Positions 18,170 to 27,409 of a stretch of 45,526 bases of DNA are shown one piece after another; the stretch's first letter is position 1; each line of letters starts with the position of its first letter. The position numbers and the translations under genes are program-made. Source of the stretch: Lysinibacillus composti (GTDB lineage Bacteria > Bacillota > Bacilli > Bacillales_A > Planococcaceae); assembly GCF_016908465.1 (NCBI RefSeq), contig NZ_JAFBDY010000027.1, positions 1-45,526 on the forward strand, in the 5' to 3' direction. The notes beneath the pieces are model-generated. The model saw only the letters and a program-made list of their open reading frames with translations, had not been told where the DNA came from and searched no databases.

Positions 18170-19129
18170 ATGAGCTTTTTAGACGTATTATATTTCATCA
18201 TCCCTTCTGCCATTTTCTATGCTGCACCATTGATTTTGGCTGCAATTGGTGCTGTTTTCTCTGAACGATCTGGTGTTGTCAACATCGGGGTTGAAGGAAT
18301 TATGGTCATAGGTGCGTTTGTTGGGATTGTGTTTAATTTATTTACAGTTGATGTGTTCGGAGACTTTACTCCGTGGGCATCATTACTTGCAGCATTAGTC
18401 GTTGGGGCTGTATTCTCATTATTCCTAGCGATTCCAGCGATTTCATTACGTGCAGACCAAACTGTTACAGGGGTTGCGTTAAACTTACTAGGTGCAGCGG
18501 TTGCATTATTCTCAGTGAAATTGATTTTTGACAAAGGTCAAACAGAATTTATTACAGAGCGTTTTGCTCGATTTGATATTCCAGGGTTAGCAAGTATTCC
18601 AGTCCTTGGACCAATGTTCTTCCATAACGTATATGGTACGTCCATTTTAGCGATTGTTGTCGCAATCGTCGCTTGGTTTGTGATTTACAAAACTCCATTT
18701 GGTTTACGTCTACGTGCAGTAGGGGAACACCCAATGGCTGCAGACACAATGGGGATCAACGTAGCAAGAATGCGTTATATCGGTGTTATGATTTCTGGGG
18801 CTTTAGCTGGAGTCGGTGGTGCGGTTTACTCACTAACGATTACAAACAACTTTAGCCACGCAACGATTAGTGGACAAGGTTTCATGGCCATCGCCGCAAT
18901 GATCTTCGGTAAATGGCATCCACTAGGCACGATGGGAGCTGCCCTATTCTTCGGGTTAGCCCAAGCCTTAAGTATCGTAGGTGGATCAATCCCTTACGTA
19001 CAAGACATTCCAAACGTATTCTTATTAATTTTACCGTATGTCTTAACAATCATTGCCCTTGCTGGATTCATCGGCAAAGCCAACGCGCCAAAAGCAAGTG
19101 GTATCCCTTACATCAAGGGACAACGATAG
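18170..19129 (+). CDS. nupQ: nucleoside ABC importer permease
   Basis: A 319-residue permease and paralogue of the preceding gene. GVVNIGVEGIMVIGA (about residues 33-47) and AGVGGAVYSL correspond to the family segments in NupP. ATG at 18170 has AAGGAGGG at 18154-18161; the in-frame extension to 18101 overlaps nupP and is rejected. It begins one base after the nupP stop. The operon nupN-O-P-Q ends here in a terminator. Confidence 0.92.
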   Translation: MSFLDVLYFIIPSAIFYAAPLILAAIGAVFSERSGVVNIGVEGIMVIGAFVGIVFNLFTVDVFGDFTPWASLLAALVVGAVFSLFLAIPAISLRADQTVTGVALNLLGAAVALFSVKLIFDKGQTEFITERFARFDIPGLASIPVLGPMFFHNVYGTSILAIVVAIVAWFVIYKTPFGLRLRAVGEHPMAADTMGINVARMRYIGVMISGALAGVGGAVYSLTITNNFSHATISGQGFMAIAAMIFGKWHPLGTMGAALFFGLAQALSIVGGSIPYVQDIPNVFLLILPYVLTIIALAGFIGKANAPKASGIPYIKGQR

Positions 19130-19162
19130 TCGAGAAAAATATAGTTTAATTATGTGATGAAA

Positions 19163-19189
19163 AGTCGGGCCTCGTGCTCGGCTTTTTTT
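19163..19189 (+). terminator. intrinsic terminator after nupQ
   Basis: AGTCGGGC (19163-19170) pairs with GCTCGGCT (19176-19183) using two G-U pairs, loop five bases, then seven T. Confidence 0.9.
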
Positions 19190-19342
19190 GTTGGGGTGGG
19201 GAGATGAATGAACGAGAAATCGTGAATGGACTTGGAAAGAAAAGTCGTTCATCAGGTAATTGCACAAGAGGCCATGCTTTCTCCACCAAGTTGTTTTATT
19301 TCAGGGAATAAAAAGATGCAGGTACAACCGTGCATTCTTACT

Positions 19343-19388
19343 CAAATAAAAACAAGTGGGGAAGAATATAAAATTCTCACCACTTGTT
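19343..19388 (-). terminator. terminator of the ger operon (minus strand)
   Basis: On the minus strand AACAAGTGGTGAGAAT pairs with ATTCTTCCCCACTTGTT (positions 19351-19388) with few mismatches, followed by TTTATTT. It lies 40 bp beyond the gerC stop. The plus-strand sequence 19190-19342 holds nothing that I recognise. Confidence 0.88.
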
Positions 19389-19427
19389 CTAATTTACAGG
19401 CTTCGGGGGAATGTTCACCGTGCATTT

Positions 19428-20561
19428 CTATTCAAACACACCGTTACGAAGGACTCTGATATCGGTTTTGATGTTCACTTTCATGTTTTTGAACTTTTCG
19501 CTCCATTCTTCTTCTGTTATATGCGGATTTCTTGTATGGGTGAAATAGTAATCGCCGAAACCAAAAACATCAGAACCAACTTCTTGACCGTATTTTATGA
19601 CTCTTTCTAATTCCTTTTTTATTTCTTTATTTACGGCTTCTTCGATTTTTTTTAAATCTTCCATTTTGCTGATTTCAACACTTCTGTGAATTTCTAATAA
19701 TCTGCAATCAGCTTTGATCGTTAAATCGAATTCTGGTGTGTCTGAATTTACTATTTTAATCGACCTTTTAGAATCAAGTGAATCGATTGCGATCGGGAGT
19801 TTATCGATTTGTAATTCCTGTTTTGAATCATCTATATCAAATCCATCTTTTGGTAACAAAAGTTCAAGTGTCCCTTGTTCAACATCCTTTCGCGCCAACA
19901 GGATATAGAATACGTCCTTTGAAGGTAGCTTCCCAACTAATTTCCCTTTGTGGAACAGTCCAACGTCCTTAATCATAATACTTTCTTCTTGTCTTTTTAT
20001 AATTGGGATGACCGTATTTTTGTATGGTGAATATAGATCTCTAGACACTTCATGAACTGTTGAAGAGACGGTAAGTCGTTCATCTACATTTTGATCGATT
20101 AAACTAAAGATATGTTGACCAATATCTTTAATGCTTGGAAATTGATATTCAAGTAAATCCTTTGTATCTCCTTCCACAACGGCTAAATACACACTTGTAC
20201 TGATTTCTGAATTCATCATGGTCGTATGAAGGGCGCCCTCTATTCCGTTTTTTGCTAAATTTTCGCTTAACAAAATTACTCTCAGTTGTCCGGCCATCAG
20301 TTTTCTTGATGTTTTTAAATTCGTATCAATTCGCGTTCCTTTACTAGTAGGGGCTGTTGCAGATTGTATTTCGATTCGACTTTCAAACTCTGGACTCACT
20401 TGCCGAATGACAGCGGTTGTAGTGATTTCCGTATTTTCTTCGTTTACATCATAACCAATCAGTGTTGGTAAACTAAGACGTTCAAGTATTCTTTCTTCTG
20501 AACATCCAACCAAAAGAACAGTACAACAAAAGATTAAAATGATTAAAGTTGGTTTTTTCAA
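19428..20561 (-). CDS. gerC: spore germination lipoprotein, Ger(x)C family
   Basis: A 377-residue GerC subunit of a germinant receptor, anchored in the outer leaflet of the spore inner membrane. The signal peptide has a lipobox LLVGC with Cys20, followed by the Ger(x)C N-terminal domain (LPTLIGYDVNEENTEI) and a C-terminal domain from about residue 215. The start is TTG (20559-20561), overlapping the gerB stop in TTGA, with AGGTGA upstream. Length is normal. It is the third gene of the operon and ends before a strong terminator. Confidence 0.93.
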   Translation of the reverse strand: MKKPTLIILIFCCTVLLVGCSEERILERLSLPTLIGYDVNEENTEITTTAVIRQVSPEFESRIEIQSATAPTSKGTRIDTNLKTSRKLMAGQLRVILLSENLAKNGIEGALHTTMMNSEISTSVYLAVVEGDTKDLLEYQFPSIKDIGQHIFSLIDQNVDERLTVSSTVHEVSRDLYSPYKNTVIPIIKRQEESIMIKDVGLFHKGKLVGKLPSKDVFYILLARKDVEQGTLELLLPKDGFDIDDSKQELQIDKLPIAIDSLDSKRSIKIVNSDTPEFDLTIKADCRLLEIHRSVEISKMEDLKKIEEAVNKEIKKELERVIKYGQEVGSDVFGFGDYYFTHTRNPHITEEEWSEKFKNMKVNIKTDIRVLRNGVFE

Positions 20562-21676
20562 GGTTGTTTCACCTGCTGCTTTGATTTAGTCATCTTCTTT
20601 TTTAACCAGGCCAGAAGAAATAATACAAAGGGGTAAATAAATACTAAATAAAATGCAAATTTGGAAAGAATATTATTCATCATATTAATTTCTGCTCTTG
20701 ATCTAACAAATAAAGTGGCAATAATCACTAAAATAGAAAAGATCCAAGCATATTTTGTTGGGCTTATTTTCACCATTCTTAACAGCCCACGATAGGTAGC
20801 CCACATATATAAACAAAGATTTGGTAATATGATCATCATCCATGAACAAATAGTAAAAATCTCTATTCTTTCAAAAAAGGGTAGACGGACGATACTAAAC
20901 ATGGATAGTGTTGGCCAAATCGTTTTTGTTAACTGCTGACCGCTAAAAAAAGCTTGTGCTAAGAGCATTAAAAGGAGATACCCAGCCATGGTGCCGGCTA
21001 GTCCTAAATGGGCAAATTTTTGTACCTTCTTCTTTTCTTTTACATAAGGATACAGAGTATAAATAATTTCAAACCCGACAATCGTAAAGGTCATGGCATA
21101 AGTACCTTTTATGATGCCCATCAAATCATTTAACAAAGGTATTAAATGGTTATTATTTGCATATGGCAAAACAAAAAGCAGGGTAGGTAAAACCCATATC
21201 GAGAAGAAGAAACTGAAAAAAGAAACCCCGATAATAACTCTTAAGCCCCCAGTAAATGCATAAATCACAATAATGAAGAGCGTTGCATATAGGAACTGAG
21301 AGTTAATCTGAGGGAATACCCAAGTGACAATAACTTCAATATAGTTTTTGCATACTGCAAAAAAAGCAAAAGTACAATAAAACATATAGATAAGATTAAA
21401 AAAGTTCCCAATGTACTTTCCGTAAATATCTATGTGTATCCCATAAAAGTCATTGGTTCCACCGTACAATTCTAGTGTTTTTATCATAATAAACATAACA
21501 ATATGCGCGAATATAAAACTGACAATGACAGCGATCCATGAATCTTGTTTGGCACTATCATAAACAACATTCTGAAAACCGTGGATCCCAACGCCAATTT
21601 GTGCACTTGTAATGACGAAAAAGAGAAGAGAAGCGTTGATCATTTGATTGTTTTTAATTTCAAGCCTATTATTCAC
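20558..21676 (-). CDS. gerB: spore germination permease-like protein, GerAB family
   Basis: A 372-residue integral membrane protein of the APC superfamily with about ten helices: the B subunit of a GerABC receptor, thought to bind the germinant. The first helix region contains ITSAQIGVGIHGFQ, typical of GerAB proteins. The start is GTG at 21676 with GAAGGTGAAAGA upstream. It overlaps gerC by four bases. A 99-bp gap without a terminator separates it from gerA. Which germinant is recognised cannot be told. Confidence 0.93.
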   Translation of the reverse strand: MNNRLEIKNNQMINASLLFFVITSAQIGVGIHGFQNVVYDSAKQDSWIAVIVSFIFAHIVMFIMIKTLELYGGTNDFYGIHIDIYGKYIGNFFNLIYMFYCTFAFFAVCKNYIEVIVTWVFPQINSQFLYATLFIIVIYAFTGGLRVIIGVSFFSFFFSIWVLPTLLFVLPYANNNHLIPLLNDLMGIIKGTYAMTFTIVGFEIIYTLYPYVKEKKKVQKFAHLGLAGTMAGYLLLMLLAQAFFSGQQLTKTIWPTLSMFSIVRLPFFERIEIFTICSWMMIILPNLCLYMWATYRGLLRMVKISPTKYAWIFSILVIIATLFVRSRAEINMMNNILSKFAFYLVFIYPFVLFLLAWLKKKMTKSKQQVKQP

Positions 21677-21775
21677 TCTTTCACCTTCTCGTAGTTACAA
21701 ATTTTACTTCTTTTTTAAGATTTAAAATGCTATTTTCCAATGCTCCTGCGGTTACTCGTCGCAGAAAAATCATGC

Positions 21776-24607
21776 TCATTTTTTCTTTTTCTTATTGGTA
21801 ATTAGTCTTGAATTAATGGATTGTCTACTAATAAATGGCATTGGCAGTCGAACGATACTGTCTGGCCAATCTTTCAACCTTGCCGGATAGAATGGTGCTA
21901 AATATGGCCCACCTAATGAAGTTTGTCTCAATAGATGAACGAGCAAAATACATAAAGTAAACATAATCCCATAATAGCCCCAAAAACCTGCACAAATAAT
22001 AATTGGGAATCGGATCACTCGGATTACATTACCCATCATATAATTGGGTGTTGTAAAGGAAGACAACGCACATAACGCGATGATAATAATCAGGATATTA
22101 CTCGTAATCCCCGCTTGTACTGCAGCTGTTCCAAGGACAATCCCTCCAACGATCCCAATCGTTTGACCAACTTTTGTTGGTAAACGAGCGCCGGCTTCGC
22201 GAAGCAATTCAATAATTAATTCTAAAAAAATGGCCTCTAAAATCGGAGGGAACGGAACAATTGCCCTCGATTCACTTAAAGGGACTAAAAGTGGTTGTGG
22301 AATGACTTCATAGTGAAACGTCAGGGACGCAACATATAAAGGTGTAAAATAAATCGAAATAAAGATGGCTGCAAATCGTAATAACCTAACAAAAGTTGCA
22401 ACAGGCCAACGTAAATTTGAGTCTTCCTTACTTTGGAAAAATTCAATAAATGAAATTGGAGCAAGAATCGCCATCGAACTTCCATCAACCACAATCCCAA
22501 CTTTCCCTGATAATAACCCATCACAAAAACGGTCAGGTCGTTCCGTTAAAAGCATTTGAGGAAAGAGGGAAAGTGAGCTATCTTCAATCAACTCAACAAG
22601 CGATGCACTATCGATCAAATCGGCAATAGAGAGATTAGAGAGTCTTTGTCGTACCGTATTGACATGTTCATCAGCTGCAATCCCATCTATATAAAGAAGG
22701 GAAACGGAAGTATTCGTTTGTTTCCCAAGTCTGAATTTTTCATTCGAAAGATTAGGATTGACGATATATCTACGAATTAACGAAATATTAGTCGATAAAT
22801 TCTCATTAAATCCAACTTGGGAGCCAATTACTTGTGATTCATTTTCAGGTGCGGATAATCCGCGAGATTCACGTGCTGGTATTTTCGCTAATACAATTTG
22901 GGAATGACCATTTAAGTGAATACAAACTACACCATTCAACATGGAGTTCACTGTTTTATTAATATCAGTGGCGAGTTCAACTCCAGGAATAGAAAGATTC
23001 CCTGAAATAGATTCCGGCTCATTATGATTCGTTTCTTGTAAATATTTAAGAATAAACTCGTTAAGGAAATTGCTTTCGATCAAATTCTCAAAATAGAGAA
23101 TCGATATTTTCTCAGTAACAATACGCACAACTAAATCTGCTGGATAATGCGTTTTCTCTTGAATTGCATTTATAAAAGCTGCACTTTCAGATGGATTGCT
23201 AACTTCTTCTTGACCTGCTTGATTTGTATTACTTCCCGAAGACTGTGATTGTAGTGCTTCTCCTGCGCCTTTGTTCATTGCGCCTACTTGGGTATCGGTA
23301 ATCTGATTATCTTGTTGCTGATCAGCAGGGACTTCTCGAAAGAACGAAACGGCATCATTCGCCTTATTTGAAGTCAATTCTTGCAAATGATCAGTATTAT
23401 TTAACCGTTCGATTCCAGGTGTTTCCAATGGCGAAGTCTGGTTACTCGCATGATCCGATGAATCTTTCAAAATTTTAGGAGAATGTCCTTGTCCCTGCTC
23501 GTTTAACGTCGTTAAATTTGATTGATCGCTCTGACTAACTGGTTGACTTTGAGTAGATGAACCAGAATCATTTGATTGTTGTGATTCCTGTTGATTGCCT
23601 TGGTTTTGTTCTTGAGCCCCTTGTTGCATACCTTGTTGAGGGCTTTGGAATTGCCCTTGCATTCCTTGTTGCATGGCTTGTTGATTGCCTTGGTTTTGTC
23701 CTTGAGCCCCTTGTTGCATACTTTGTTGAGGGCTTTGGAATTGCCCTTGCATTCCTTGTTGCATGCCTTGTTGAGGGCTTTGGAATTGCCCTTGCATTCC
23801 TTGTTGCATGCCTTGTTGAGGGCTTTGGAATTGCCCTTGTATTCCTTGTTGCATGCCTTGTTGAGGGCTTTGGAATTGCCCTTGCATTTCTGGTTGCATG
23901 CCTTGTTGAGGGCTTTGGAATTGCCCTTGCATTCCTTGTTGCATGAATTGTTGAGGGCTTTGGTTTTGCGATTGAGCCCCTGGTTGCATGCCTTGTTGAG
24001 CGCCTTGATTTTGCCCTTGCGCACCAAATTGCATGCCTTGCTTAGCATTTTTCTTTAAAAATTTAGCGCCCGGTAGATTGTCTTGCTGCAAGTTTTGTGG
24101 ATTTTTACTCTGTTCTCCATCTTCACTTGTTTGGGCGACAATCGGGTTTTTAAATATTGAAAATAAACCCCCTGACTCCATATTCTCCGGCTGGTTATAT
24201 GGAGTATTCGAGCTGTTCGATTCATCCCAGTTTTTCGCTTGAAGGGGATCTTGATTCTGTGTCCCTATGTTAAGGTTTCCACCTGGTCCTTTATTTTGAC
24301 TTTGTGTATTTGGTTGTTGTAATGATGCATGTTGAGAAGGAGAGGAAGGGATCTCATTGATATCATGGTGAAAAGGTTGACTCGGAATGCCGATGTCGTT
24401 GATTCCGGGAAACTTTGGAGCTTCTCTAATCACAATTTTTGAATTTGCTCCTATTTGTCCAGTCTGCTGCTGAACTGAATCTTTTCCCGCAACGTTTTCT
24501 CCTTGCTCAGGTGTAGTTGCATCATCATTTTGGTTAAGAGAAGTCGGATGTTCTGCTTCTTCGTGCCTTTTCTTCTGTGAATGTTTTCCTTTTTTCTTAA
24601 ACCACAT
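21776..24607 (-). CDS. gerA: spore germination protein GerA with long Gln-rich repeat N-terminus
   Basis: A 943-residue A subunit of a germinant receptor, nearly twice the usual length of about 480-500. The C-terminal half (about residues 475-943) is an ordinary GerA domain: a cytoplasmic part, then membrane segments (about 735-900) near PLYVASLTFHYEVIP and a basic tail. The N-terminal half is polar. Residues about 190-340 carry imperfect 15-residue repeats of the type MQQGMQGQFQSPQQG, 45 bp each in the DNA. Long repeat-bearing A subunits are known in the B. cereus group (GerI/GerH type). The repeats could cluster receptors. ATG follows AGAGGAGA. First gene of gerA-B-C. Confidence 0.93.
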   Translation of the reverse strand: MWFKKKGKHSQKKRHEEAEHPTSLNQNDDATTPEQGENVAGKDSVQQQTGQIGANSKIVIREAPKFPGINDIGIPSQPFHHDINEIPSSPSQHASLQQPNTQSQNKGPGGNLNIGTQNQDPLQAKNWDESNSSNTPYNQPENMESGGLFSIFKNPIVAQTSEDGEQSKNPQNLQQDNLPGAKFLKKNAKQGMQFGAQGQNQGAQQGMQPGAQSQNQSPQQFMQQGMQGQFQSPQQGMQPEMQGQFQSPQQGMQQGIQGQFQSPQQGMQQGMQGQFQSPQQGMQQGMQGQFQSPQQSMQQGAQGQNQGNQQAMQQGMQGQFQSPQQGMQQGAQEQNQGNQQESQQSNDSGSSTQSQPVSQSDQSNLTTLNEQGQGHSPKILKDSSDHASNQTSPLETPGIERLNNTDHLQELTSNKANDAVSFFREVPADQQQDNQITDTQVGAMNKGAGEALQSQSSGSNTNQAGQEEVSNPSESAAFINAIQEKTHYPADLVVRIVTEKISILYFENLIESNFLNEFILKYLQETNHNEPESISGNLSIPGVELATDINKTVNSMLNGVVCIHLNGHSQIVLAKIPARESRGLSAPENESQVIGSQVGFNENLSTNISLIRRYIVNPNLSNEKFRLGKQTNTSVSLLYIDGIAADEHVNTVRQRLSNLSIADLIDSASLVELIEDSSLSLFPQMLLTERPDRFCDGLLSGKVGIVVDGSSMAILAPISFIEFFQSKEDSNLRWPVATFVRLLRFAAIFISIYFTPLYVASLTFHYEVIPQPLLVPLSESRAIVPFPPILEAIFLELIIELLREAGARLPTKVGQTIGIVGGIVLGTAAVQAGITSNILIIIIALCALSSFTTPNYMMGNVIRVIRFPIIICAGFWGYYGIMFTLCILLVHLLRQTSLGGPYLAPFYPARLKDWPDSIVRLPMPFISRQSINSRLITNKKKKK
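23590..24045. repeat. 45-bp coding repeat inside gerA
   Basis: About ten imperfect 45-bp units, read on the minus strand as a 15-residue Gln/Gly/Met-rich repeat. Several adjacent units are almost identical at the DNA level (23700-23945), so unit number is likely to vary by slippage or recombination without a frameshift. Confidence 0.9.
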
Positions 24608-24637
24608 AATTATCTCCTCTTGTCTGCATCTTATGTA

Positions 24638-24667
24638 TAGAATTGACGAGAGAATAATTAACTATAC
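24638..24667 (-). promoter_or_regulatory. sigma-G-like promoter of the ger operon
   Basis: On the minus strand GTATA (24667-24663) and AATTCTA (24644-24638) are 18 bp apart. The -35 matches the sigma-G pattern GHATR fully and the -10 matches CATWHTA in six of seven positions. It lies about 31 bp upstream of the gerA start. ger operons are made in the forespore under sigma-G, so this fits. Confidence 0.6.
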
Positions 24668-24783
24668 TACCTTTGTTTCACAAGAAAGGTTTTGTTGATG
24701 AAAAAAGGAGGGGAATTAAGAATTAAGGGATTTCTATAAAATGACGAATGAAATTTCCGTTCTGCCTTTAATCTTCTAATCCT

Positions 24784-24813
24784 ACATAGAAAACAGTTTT
24801 TTTGTACATAATA
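24784..24813 (+). promoter_or_regulatory. sigma-G-like promoter of the first DUF3231 gene
   Basis: ACATA (24784-24788) and CATAATA (24807-24813) are 18 bp apart. The -10 is a full match to CATWHTA and the -35 matches GHATR in four of five bases. The DUF3231 start is 31 bp downstream. It is divergent from the ger promoter, so both would fire in the forespore. Confidence 0.5.
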
Positions 24814-24844
24814 TACCTATTAAAAAGTTAAGAGAGGTTATCAA

Positions 24845-25870
24845 ATGAATAATGAAAACATACGTTTAACATCCTCTGAAATTGCTGCACTTTGGACGAC
24901 CTATATGAATGTGAGTATGATTAAGCAACTTATAGGTTATTTGTTAAAGCACATACAAGATTCAGACATCAAGCCATTAGTACAGACAGCATATGAAACA
25001 GCAGCCAAGCATTTAGAAGAATTAGAATTAATATTTGAAAAAGAACATTTCGCAAAACCAAATGGCTTTTCAGAAGAAGATGTCAACATGGATGCACCAT
25101 GGCTGTATACTGATACTTTTAGTTTAAATTATGTAAGCCATATGGCGAGGGTAGCCATGGTAACTTACAGTGGGTTTCTAGGAATAAGTTATAAAAAAGA
25201 GGTTCGCGATTCTTTTACAGAAGCCTTAAGAGAAGTCACACAAATTTATAATCATGCTTTGGATATCGCCTTAGCAAAAGGAATTACCTCAAGACATCCA
25301 TATATTGAAGTACCTTCAGAAACGGATTATGTTGATAGTAAAAAATATTTTAGTGGGTTAAATCCATTTAGTGAGAAACGTCCACTGAATGCCATTGAAA
25401 TTACACATTTATATATGAATGTCGTAAATAATACACTTGGGGCAAAATTAAGCATTTCATTTGCACAAACATCCCCTACAAAAGAGGTTCAAGAATTTAT
25501 GGTTCGTTCAAATGAAGTTGCACAGAAACATATTAAAGTGTTTGCTGATATTATGATGAAAGAAGAAATGATTCCACCAAATACGCCTGATGTGAGTCTA
25601 AGTAATTCAACTACTCAAACATTTTCGGATCGATTAATGATGTTCCAAATGGCTCTTCTAACAGCTACAGGAATTGGAAACTATGCGACGTCGGCTTCCG
25701 TAAGTCAGCGAAGTGATTTGGCAATGAATTATGAACGGTTGTCAGCAGAAATTTCAAAGCTCGCTAAAAGTGGGGCAGACCTAATGATTCAAAATGGATG
25801 GATGGAGCAACCGCCAGGAATTAAAGATCGTGGAAAGTTAATAAAGGATAAAGAAAAAGCTGATCAGTAA
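24845..25870 (+). CDS. DUF3231 family protein (two-domain helical bundle)
   Basis: A 341-residue soluble protein with two homologous halves. The first begins LTSSEIAALWTTYMN and has KHLEELELIFEKE; the second begins NAIEITHLYMNVVNN and has QKHIKVFADIMMKEE. Each half looks like a four-helix, ferritin-like bundle with Glu and His at repeating places; metal binding is only a guess. It ends in WMEQPPG, shared with the paralogue at 27410. ATG at 24845 follows AGAGAGGT. A sigma-G-like promoter and the divergent ger operon suggest a role in the forespore or in spores. Function is unknown. Confidence 0.8.
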   Translation: MNNENIRLTSSEIAALWTTYMNVSMIKQLIGYLLKHIQDSDIKPLVQTAYETAAKHLEELELIFEKEHFAKPNGFSEEDVNMDAPWLYTDTFSLNYVSHMARVAMVTYSGFLGISYKKEVRDSFTEALREVTQIYNHALDIALAKGITSRHPYIEVPSETDYVDSKKYFSGLNPFSEKRPLNAIEITHLYMNVVNNTLGAKLSISFAQTSPTKEVQEFMVRSNEVAQKHIKVFADIMMKEEMIPPNTPDVSLSNSTTQTFSDRLMMFQMALLTATGIGNYATSASVSQRSDLAMNYERLSAEISKLAKSGADLMIQNGWMEQPPGIKDRGKLIKDKEKADQ

Positions 25871-25884
25871 GGTCAGCTTTTTTG
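25854..25884. terminator. bidirectional terminator between convergent genes
   Basis: AAAAAGCTGA (25854-25863) and TCAGCTTTTT (25873-25882) form a perfect 10-bp stem with a nine-base loop. T runs follow on both strands. It overlaps the stop of the DUF3231 gene and serves the membrane protein gene from the other side. Confidence 0.9.
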
Positions 25885-25895
25885 TATGTGTGAAT

Positions 25896-26363
25896 TTAGA
25901 TTTGACTATGTTGCTGTGAGTTTCTAAGAACAAGTTGTATTAAATAACCTATGAGAACACCTGGAACGATACTGAGTAACGGAAGCCAAATGGGTCCTAA
26001 TAAAATCCCAAACAAAGTAAATTTACTTGAAAAAATAACGCCGACTGTCATAGAATAGGCCGCAAAAACAAAGGGCAACGAAGCGAACGACTTTTTGCCA
26101 CCACCCGCATCTCTATAGGCATCCCACATGGCAAAAAAATATAAACAGGGGTAAAACATAATCCACTGATAATTCGCGGTTTTAATGGCCATGCCAATAT
26201 CGCCTAAAAAACTGTACATAATGACTTCGTTAATAAGACCGCATACATTGATTAAAAATTCTAGAAGAATCAGCGTAATGCCTTTTACATATTTGCCATT
26301 TAATAATTGTCCAAAACCGGGTAATGCAATGCTCCACAATAAGATCTCTTTTGCATTTTTCAC
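25896..26363 (-). CDS. small multi-pass membrane protein
   Basis: A 155-residue hydrophobic protein with four or five membrane segments. The N-terminal motif LPGFGQLLNGKYVKG resembles the glycine-rich turn of TM2/DUF5683-type membrane proteins, and a WDAYRDAGG loop follows the third helix. I do not recognise the family with certainty. It is convergent with the first DUF3231 gene and shares its terminator. The first codons (MKNAKEILLW) follow AAAAAGGGTGAAGG on the minus strand, a usable ribosome binding site. Confidence 0.65.
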   Translation of the reverse strand: MKNAKEILLWSIALPGFGQLLNGKYVKGITLILLEFLINVCGLINEVIMYSFLGDIGMAIKTANYQWIMFYPCLYFFAMWDAYRDAGGGKKSFASLPFVFAAYSMTVGVIFSSKFTLFGILLGPIWLPLLSIVPGVLIGYLIQLVLRNSQQHSQI

Positions 26364-26664
26364 ATTCTTTTACCTTCACCCTTTTTCAATTAAATTAATG
26401 AAAAAACGAGAATCCTAAAATTGGATTCCGAATGGTGGGTTACTAATTAAAAAGGAGCAAATTTTTTCGGTTTCAAAGAATTTATATACGTTAACTTCAC
26501 TCTAACACCTTCTTACATATATCTTCTTTTTGTCATAGTGGAAATAGTATTCCCCAAAAAAGTGGGTACTATAAACCCAACAGATAAAATAGTTATTAAG
26601 TTCGATGATCCTAAATATTAATCGTGTTTGCATTGCATTATTTGATGTGGGATGAAGTGGATTT

Positions 26665-27250
26665 GATGAATTTCATTAGTAGGGTGAACGTTATTTTGAG
26701 CATGGGTGGGGTGAATTGAACTTCATAAGTGGGATGAATGTCATTTCGAGAGTGGAATGGGAGGAAATTGAACTTCATAAGTGGGATGAACGTCATTTCG
26801 AGCATGGGATGAGAGGGAATTGAACTTCATAAGTGGGATGAACATCATTTCGAGCGTGGAATGGGATGAAATTGAACTTCATAAGCCCGATGAAGATCAT
26901 TTCGAGCATGGGGTGGGAAGAAATTGAACTTCATAACTGAAATGAACATCATTTCGTACATAGGATAGGAAAAAATTGAACTTCATAAGCCCGATGAACA
27001 TCATTTTGAGTGTGGGATAGGAGGAAATTGAACTTCATAAGTGGGATGAAGATCATTTCGAGCATGGGATGGGAAAAAATTGAACTTCATAAGCCCGATG
27101 AAGGGTATTTCCAAAAGAAACTCGAACACAAATCATCTTCATAGCCCAATAAAGGGTGTTTCCACAAGAAAACCGAACAGAAAACCTCTTCATAACCCGG
27201 ATGAAATAGTTTCCACAACAATAACCATCCGAAATCCCCTTCATCCTCCC
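26665..27250. repeat. 52-bp phased array (array C, GAACTTCATAAG/GATGAA)
   Basis: TTGAACTTCAT cores start at 26717, 26769, 26821, 26873, 26925, 26977, 27029 and 27081, exactly 52 bp apart, with decayed units at about 26665, 27133, 27185 and 27237. Each unit continues AAGTGGGATGAA or AAGCCCGATGAA, then a TCATTTCGAGC segment and an A/G-rich spacer. This is the most regular of the four 52-bp arrays. The short open frames crossing it are artefacts. Positions 26364-26664 hold nothing else that I recognise. Confidence 0.93.
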
Positions 27251-27352
27251 GTTTTAAAGTATTTATTTTAGAATTTTTCAAAAACATACATATTAATTTT
27301 TGGATAATCCATAATAGGACATGAATTGTTTTCAAATTTAAATGGAGTAAGT

Positions 27353-27382
27353 GAATACTTTTTAGTTCCCACATAAAAACTA
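27353..27382 (+). promoter_or_regulatory. weak sigma-G-like promoter of the second DUF3231 gene
   Basis: GAATA (27353-27357) and AAAACTA (27376-27382) are 18 bp apart. The -35 is a full match to GHATR; the -10 matches CATWHTA in five of seven bases. It is 27 bp upstream of the start codon and is the same layout as for the paralogue at 24845, with a poorer match. Confidence 0.35.
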
Positions 27383-27409
27383 TATAAAAATGAAAGTAAG
27401 GAGATTGTA

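Noticed and set aside
23557..24058. Long open frames antisense to, and out of frame with, the gerA repeat
   Set aside because: They arise because the 45-bp repeat is a multiple of three and lacks stops in several frames; they have no start signals.
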